Below, piece after piece: positions 30,701 through 39,700 of a stretch of DNA of 64,000 nucleotides. Position numbers and translations under genes: made by a program. Under the pieces are notes generated by a model. That model saw nothing but the letters and a program-made list of their open reading frames with translations. It was not told where the DNA came from and made no database searches. Positions within the stretch are counted from its first letter, which is position 1; each line of letters opens with the position of its first letter. Origin of the DNA: Saprospiraceae bacterium (GTDB lineage: Bacteria; Bacteroidota; Bacteroidia; Chitinophagales; Saprospiraceae); the NCBI GenBank assembly GCA_016715965.1, contig JADJXG010000001.1:822501-886500 (forward strand). Direction: 5' to 3'.

Positions 30701-33700
30701 GTATAGGTCACCACATAAATGCCACAGGCCGTAAATCTCACTCCGCCGCTGGTGCCAACCGGATTGCTATTGCCCACATTGGTACCCGTAAATATTCCTC
30801 CCGGAACATTCGGTATCAGGGTAATGGTATCACCCGGACAGTATTCAGCTTTAGCACCAATTACTGTGAATCTTGCATCCTGTGCCGTACCATCTTGTAC
30901 ACTAACCTGCCTGCAAACAGTGTCTCTGCAGAATCTTCCGGCAGGAATTCCTGTTCCACAGGCTGCATAAGTCAGGGTTTCCTCCAGGCACAAGACCACA
31001 TTTCCTGCACCGGTATATTCCACCGCATAAATGGTGGGGCCGTTGGCAATGACAATGGCAGGTCCTGAAAGGACGCGCAATACCCTTGTTCTGGTTCCGG
31101 CAGGATCATAGGTCGGACTATTGATAAATAAAGTATCTCTCTTTAGCGCTACAGGGTCTGTGATATTCCAGCATCTTTCGTTTTGAATATCAAAGCTCGG
31201 AGTAGGCTGTTCTGTAATCAATAAACAAGCTGTTCCGGTGGCGGTACAAGCACCGTCAGCACCTGGGAATGTACTGACTGTATAGCTAAAGCAGTAACAT
31301 CCGGCTTCCAAATAGTTTAATTGATTGTCGCCGATGACCCTTCCGGTGGCAGGTCCTGAAGTCAGGGTGAATACGCCACCTCCGGTGGTGAGTGGGTTAA
31401 ACAAAGCAGTCAGATCCACAATTCCAGTAGGTTCCACCTGACAAACGATGGAGTCGCTATGTAAAGTGGCATTGGCGGCAGGATACACTTCGATGTTTCT
31501 GGTAAAGACACCGGTACATCCGTCCGGAGAATTAACAGTATAAGTCACCGCATGAACTCCTACACCGGCTACTGCAGGGCAGAATTCATATTCCGGATGT
31601 ACCAATAAACCTCCCGGTGGACGCACACCTCTTCCGGTGAAAATACCGCCTGTCGTGCCCGTCACCAAAACATCGAGCCTCACACATGGATCATCGATAC
31701 AGAAAGGCCCTATTGCTGTCCAGGCCGGATTGACAACGGTTGTATTGTTTAATACCCGAATCACTTCACATACTTCCGCTCTGCAGGTGGTTGTTAGCCC
31801 ACAAGCATTGGTGGTAATTGTTTCCTGCATACAGATGGAAGCAATTCCATTACCAACAATGGTAACCACCCCGCTGCTGTTAACGGTGGCCACAGAACTG
31901 TTTGTGGTTCTGTAGGACCTTGCAATTGAACCTGAATAAGTAGGACTGGTCAGGAAGTTCACCGGAATATTGAACTGAACAAGGTTGACCTGATCCCAAC
32001 ACACATGATCTGGCAGATCAAACATCGGCATTGGCATTTCTCCGATATGCACCTGGAAGTCCTGAGTGGCCAAACATCCGCCATCTGCTCCGGGGAAGGA
32101 TGAGACTGTATATCTAACAGTGTAACAACCGGGGCTGGTGTAATACAACAGATCGTCGTCCACCGTGCCGGTTCCTCCTGCCGGTCCACTGACGAAGCTC
32201 CAGCTTCCTCCTCTTGTTGCCGTAGCACAAAGCAAGGAATTGAGGCTATGAGAACCCAACGTATATCTGGAGGTCAATAATACACCATTGAATGGTCCGT
32301 AATTATTGGTATTTGGTCCAAGTGCTTTGGTAGCGCACTGGATGGTATCCCTGGTATCTGAACAAGCAAGACTGACCTCATCGTAAACATATACGTTGTG
32401 GCATTCTGTGGCCGAACAACCGGATCCATTCTGGACTGTATAGCAGATGCTAAAAATTCCGGGACCGGATTCATCCGGACAGAAACGGTAGTTTGGATGA
32501 GTGGGATCTAAAAATACACCTACACCGGTAAATACACCAGCGGTATCACCTGTAATTAAGGCATCCAAGTCGACACAAGGATCATCCACACAGAATGGTC
32601 CGATCGGGCTCCAGGAAGGATCCACTTCTTCGTCCGTTTGGTGAATGGTGATCCGCTCGCAATAGATTTGTGTACAGGCCTGAGTAGCGAACAATGGACA
32701 GGTTAAATTAAGTCTTTCAGTAAGACAGATCTCAAAAACTCCGTCTCCGTTGACCGTAACGGTAGGATTATTGATTGCCTGGAACACTCCCACTCCACTT
32801 GAAAGGGTTGGAACGGGGCCAGGTCCAGAAATGGTGCTGACCGTCCAGAGGTAATCTCTTGTATGGCCTCCCGTGCCCCAGGTGGTACCCTGGTAATAGG
32901 TAGGCAATACCAAAGATCCTGTGATTCCATCCCAGCAAGCTTCCTCTGCAAGATCAAATACAGGGGTGGGTCTTTCGATGATGGCAAAATTGATTATACT
33001 AGAAACCGGGGCACAAGGATCACAGCTAACGCTATATTGAAGGGTATAACAGCCGGGACCTCCAAACAAGGTTTCGTTTTGGATGGCTTCTGTACCCAGC
33101 GGTGAAGATATTATGGTCCAAACTCCTCCTCTTGTCGTCTGAGGCAGATAGAATCTGGATAAATCAAAATCAACCCTTGGTCCAAAACTGGATGCTCTGA
33201 ACTGGGCTGAATTATAACATCCCCAGGCAGTGATATTCCCGGAAATGGTGGCATCACATTGTTCCACTACGACAATATTTCTCGTCATAACTCCCGTGCA
33301 TCCATCCGGAGAATTGACGGTGTAAGTCACTGCATGAATTCCAACTCCGGCAACAGCTGGACAGAATCTGTATTCCGGATGAGCAGGGTCTAATTCAACA
33401 CCCCGGCCTGTGAATACTCCATTCGGTGTTCCGGTGACAAGGTCATCAAGATCAATACAAGCTGCAGTCACACAGATCAGGCCTGGATCACCCCAAGCAG
33501 GATTGGCCACTGTCAAGGTATTATTCACCCTCAACACTTCGCAAACTTCAGAAGTACATCTGGTGGTGACTCCGGCACAAGCGATGGTGGTGATGATTTC
33601 CTCCATACAAATGGTGGTAATACCATTCCCTACAACGGTTACCAAACCAGCCGCATTGACACTCGCAACTGCCGGGTTGGTGCTTCTATAGTTTCGGACA

Positions 33701-36700
33701 ACAGACCCTGTGTAAGCAGGACTCGTTAAGAACGATACAGGAATATTATAAGTGAGCAAAGTCACCTGATCCCAGCAAACATCATCCGGAAAATCAAAAC
33801 TTGGATTGGGTCTTTCACCCACATGGATGGTAAAATCCTGGGTGGCAGTACATGCTCCGTCAGCCCCTGGGAAAGAAGAAACAGAATACCTCACGGTATA
33901 GCAACCCGGGCTGGTGTAATAAAGTATATCATTTGCTACAGCACCGGAATTAGCTGCGGGACCGGAGACAAAACTCCAAACTCCATTTCTGGTGGCTGAA
34001 GCACAAAGCAGTGCGCTCAAGCTATGGGTACCAAGGGTATATCTTGAAGTCAGGGTAGATCCATTAAATGGCCCATAACTATTGGCGTTCTGACCCAAAG
34101 CCATGGTAGCGCATTGCACGGTATCCCTTGTATCTGCGCAGGCCAAGCTGACTGCAGCATACACAGTAATGTTATGACATTCTACTGCGGTACATCCGGC
34201 ACCGTTCTGGACTGTGTAGCAAACGGTATGGATACCGGCTCCTGCGGTTGCAGGACAGAATTGGTAATTTGGATGCGATGGATTCAATAATACCCCTGTA
34301 CCTGTAAATACTCCACCAGTGTCACCGGTGATTCGAGCATCCAGATCCACGCAGGCATCATCAATACATAAAGGACCGAAGCTTATCCAGGATGGATCTG
34401 CCACCAAAGTCGTTTGGTGAACAGTAAGGGTTTGACAATAAACTCTGCTACATGATCCTCCTCCGGGAAGTGAACCACAAGAATTATAAACCAAAGTTTC
34501 ATTCAGACAGATTTCAAACACACCTTGACCCTGTATTGTAATTGTAGGTTCCTGAATAGCAGCGTTGCTGAAGGTTGGAGCAGGTCCACCAGAAACAACA
34601 TTTACAAACCATCCATAATTTCGAGCGGCAGCATTATTGCCAAAAGTCTCGCCATTATATAGGGTTGGCAGTATGACAGAACCAGCGATACCATCCCAAC
34701 AAACTTCTTCCGCTAAATCAAATTCTGGTTTTGGTTCTTCCCAAATTGAAAGGAATACTGTATCTGACATGGAAGCACATTCTCCTGTAGCTCCAGGAAA
34801 TGAACTTGGAACGGTATATCTCAATTGATGACAACCGGGTTGAGCTACGTAAATTTCATTGTATAAAAAGAAACATCCACCCGCCGCAGAGATGATAGAC
34901 CAGGTACCACCTCTGGTGGTTTGTGGAAGGTAAAAGGCAGATAAATCAAAATTGATCATGCCGGTTCCACATCCGGGAACATATCTCAAATCCCAACAGG
35001 CCGTACCCAAGTCAGCTCTCAGACTTGCATCCGGGCCTTGGTGAACAACAATATTTCTACTGAAAGAGGCTGAGCAACCATCAAGGGAATTGACGGTGTA
35101 AGTCACAACATGGATACCAACTCCAGCCAGGGCCGGGCAAAAATCATAATTCGGATGACCTCCTGCTCCCAGAACCACACCTTGACCGGTAAAAATACCA
35201 TTGGGAGTGCCGGTCACCAAGTCATCAAGATCAATGCAGCCATCAGATATACACAAGGGGTCTACCGGCCCCCAGGCAGGATTGACCACTGTTGTATTAT
35301 TGATGACCCGAATCACTTGACAAACTTCACTTGTACATCTGGTGATGGCGCCACAAGCATTGGTAGTAATGATTTCTTCCATACAAACGGAAGCAATTCC
35401 ATTTCCGACTACTGTGACTGTGCCCACAACGGGATGAACCGCAACAACAGCTGGATTGGTACTTCTGTATGATCTGGTAACAACCCCTGTGTAGCTTGGA
35501 CTCGTAATGAAATTGAGCGGGATGTTGTATCCAACAAATGAAACCTGATCCCAACAAATGGCATCCGGTAAATCAAAGCTTGGATTGGGTCTTTCACCTA
35601 TATGAACAAAGAAATCTTGAGTTGCAATACAAGCTCCATCCAACCCAGGACCAGATAATACAGTGTATCTGATGACATAACAACCCGGAGTTGTATAATA
35701 CAAGGTATGTCCTGCGACTGCACCGGTATTGCCTCCTCCCGGAGGAGCACTGATCAATTCCCAAAGTCCACCTTGGGTGGCATTCGGACACAGCATGCTT
35801 GACAAATTGTAGGTACCAAGAGTATATCTCGAAACCAATACACTTCCATTGAATGGTCCATAGTTATTGTTGTTTGGACCCAATGCCATGGTAGCACATT
35901 GCAATGTATCTCTGGTATCAGGACAGGACAAAGTAGCAGCCGGATACACCACAAAATTATGGCATTCTACAGCGGTACAACCTGCCCCGTTGTTAACGGT
36001 ATAGCAAATGGTATGTGTTCCTGGTCCTGCAACAGCCGGGCAGAAGCGGTAGTTTGGATGCGATGGATCCAATTCAACCCCATTTCCGGTAAATACACCA
36101 CCGGTATTTCCGGTGATTCTGGTATCCAAATCAATGCAGATATCATCCACACAGAATGGACCCGCTGAATTCCAGGTTGGAATGACTTCGATGTTGGTTT
36201 GATTGACCACAAGGATTTCACAATGCTCATTGATACAGGAAGTGGGTACGATGTCTTCACAATCCTCATATTCCAAGGTCTCGGTCAAGCAAATGCTAAA
36301 TGTACCCGCACCTTGAATGATCACCTCGGGTTCCGGAGAAGCAGGATCGCTGAAAGTCGGTACGGGGCCCGCTCCTGAAATCAGATTTGCCGTCCACAAA
36401 TAAGTTATATTGGAAGTATTAATTCCAAAAGTGGCACCTGTATATAAGGTAGGCAAGCTAGCGGATCCAGCAATTCCATCCCAGCAAACTTGTTCTGCAA
36501 GATCAAAATCGGTCTGCGGCTCTTCCGTCACCATCAAGAAGACGGTGGTGGTCATTTCGGCGCAAGCTCCGGTAGCTCCAGGAAATGCTGCTGGAACAGT
36601 ATAGGTCAGCTCATGACAGCCCGGAGAGGCTTCAAAAGTTTCATTCAAAATTCTGCAACCGTGGTTGGTGACTACATTCCAGATACCACCTCTGGTGGTG

Positions 36701-39700
36701 CCCGGTAGATAAAAATCCGCCAGATTAATGTCTGTGACATAAATACCACAGGCAGATGAAAGCCTTAAATCATAACAACCTTTTTCCAAATTGCCTACCA
36801 AAGTAGCGTTATTGGCAGGTCGCACTTCAATGAGTGTACAATGGGTTTGCAAGCAGGAAGGATCTCCTGTGGTCACACAAATAAGATGTGAGCCAGGTCC
36901 TGCCGCACCCGGATTAAAACTAGCCTGGGTGCTATCTGCACCAACGGTCAAACATCCACCACAAGAAGAAGTCCAGAAAATTTCCTGGGTACCGTCACTA
37001 TTGAGAGGATTGCCATCCTGAACGGTTGGATCAGGATTTACCAAACTCAATACCACAGGTCCTCCGTCCACACATTGGGTAGAAGGTGTCGCAAAGAAAG
37101 GATCGCTTGATGCGCTCACTGTGATAATGGTTCTATCGGAATCAGAACAGCTTGCTCCGGTTCGCAAAGTATAAACGATTTCAAAATTTCCTTCTCCTGA
37201 AACAGTTGGGTCAAACATGGCAGTGCCATCCGTCATTCCCATCAGAGCCGTTGTGGCCGGATAAGAAACCCAAAATCCGGTTGAATCGCATAAAGGCAAC
37301 CTGCCCACCATATTGCTGGTAATCGTAGCTTTATTGTCTCTCGAACAAAGTTGTGCCGGACCATTGATCTCTACATCTGGCTTTTCACAGATGGTGACAA
37401 CCACATTGTTATTGATGTTATCCGGATTGCAATCATTTGGAATGGTATAGCTGACCAATAAGTTGCCGCAGCCCCCGGTATAGAAAAATCCATTCGGCAA
37501 TAGAATTCCACCAAAAGGAGGAATACTTGCTCCATCCGTCATTCCGGTAAAGATTCCTCCGGGTGCAAAACCATTTGCAAGAAGTACACTGTAAGGGAAG
37601 AAGGTATTGGGAACAAGACAGACTTTAAAGTCATCCACTAGGTCATTTTGATTGTCAGGAACGTCGTCATTGATCAGTATGTCAATGCAATAATTTTCAA
37701 GGCAACGAGGATTGCCGACGGCTACACAAACTGTAAATAAGCCGGGACCCGGCCATCCGTCTCCATCTAAATCCGCTGGTTGGAAAAGACCTGTTACTCC
37801 ATTGTCTGTAACACCGGATCCTGTCCATCGGATGTCTTCATCGACCATTGGAAAACCAGCTTCATCCAGAATGCTCTGCAGATTTAATACCACAGGCCAA
37901 GCTGTGGTCCCTTCGCAAAGTGGACCTACCGGAACGATTCCATTCGGACTCGCTCCGTCTTTGTAAATATTGACCACTTGGTTGTAAACAAAATCAGGAC
38001 AGCCAAACAAGGATCCGGTAGGATCAACGATGGTCATACGGATGGTATAGCTACCTGCCATGACAGCATCGGGATATACCAACACGGGTCCCAGAGTACT
38101 GATGGTCCCGGTCACGGGGCTACCTCCAATCAGCAGGTTGCCCGAAGGACCCTGGGTTACATCAAAAGTAACTTCATAATCAAAACAACCATAAAAAACG
38201 CGGTTGGTGTCAGTGATCGCATAAGGACCTTCATCCTGGCAAAGGTCATCCGGAAGATCAAAGGACCCTCTGGGGCATTCATTGATGGTCACAGCAATAT
38301 CATCGGAAGATACATTGCCCTGACAATCGGTGATGGTATATCTAAGGTTAAGAATCAAACATCCGCCATCATATTTGGCGACATGTGAAAATCCAACTCC
38401 TGTTGGAGGAAGAATATTGACGCCTGGTGTGACAGGTCCTCCCAGATTGGGCACCTGAGAAAGGATCTCCCATTCTCCACCCTGAGGAGCTGTCTGTAAC
38501 AAAAATGACTCAAGATCAATCAAGGCATCCGGGCAGAAGCAAATGCCAAAATCATTGACCAAATAAGGAGGATTGACATCTTGTTCGACGAGGATTGTTC
38601 TGGTCAGTTCAACATGACAATTTGCATCCCCAACTGTATAGGTAACGCTGTAAACACCCGGGCCCGGAGGATTAAACATGGCCGGCGTGCCGCCGTTGCA
38701 GCGGTTATCCGGAGCAGCGGGTTCTACGTGGTCACCTGACCAGTATCCGCAATCTCTTGCGGTTCCTTCCAACAAAGCACATAAATCCAAAGGAACCTGT
38801 GACATACAGACAATACCCGGATTGGACCATGCTGCATCCAGAGGATTCACTTGAATCAGCACCTGGCAATTTCCTAAAATTCCGCTAACGTTGCCGGAAC
38901 AATCTTCACCCCAGATCGGGATATTTTGGAAGCCCAAGGCACCACAGCCAAAGCTGGCTTCGTCGTTGTGCTCGATGGGATCCTGATCACAATTGTCATT
39001 GACAAAAGCGATGCCATTAAAAAAATCCTGCGGCACTGTCGCAGCAGTATAAATACATGTCAGTGGATCGATGTCAAGATTAAAGATGGGTGCCGGATCC
39101 GGACAAAGCGCAATAAAGTCGGGGGCGGTCACATCCAGAAGTACGATCAAATCATCGCAATCAAAGACCACCGGTCCTCCGATGGGATTGCCATTGCAAT
39201 CGATGTAGGTAAATCGAATGTCCACAGCGCCTCCCGGAAACAAAGGATTACAAATGATGTCTCCTGCAGCTACCGGAAAAAATCCTCCCGGAATAACCGG
39301 AGTGCCGGGAGCGAAAAGTTCTGTTTCATGAATTCCGTCTCCATCCAGGTCAGCATACATTCCGATGTTGTCGGGATCCACCACCTGACAGTTGTCGAGG
39401 AAAATGGAAGAATTTCTTAAATCCGGGACATTGGCCGTACAACCAGCATCCACGTTTACATCGGTTTGAGGGGGACAAATTCCAGGTATTGGATCTGTCT
39501 GATCTGAAACTGTTATTTCAAAAGTGCAACAATTGCCTGGCAATGGACCAGCAGGTGCCGGATCCAATACGCCGTTCCCAAAACAATCCTGAGCACATAT
39601 TCGAATGGTAATAACCCTTGGTCCGTCACATCCTCCTGTGATGGTGGGGAAAGTATTGTTGGGAAATGGTCCAGCAGCCGGATTGGTCACGCTGAGAACC

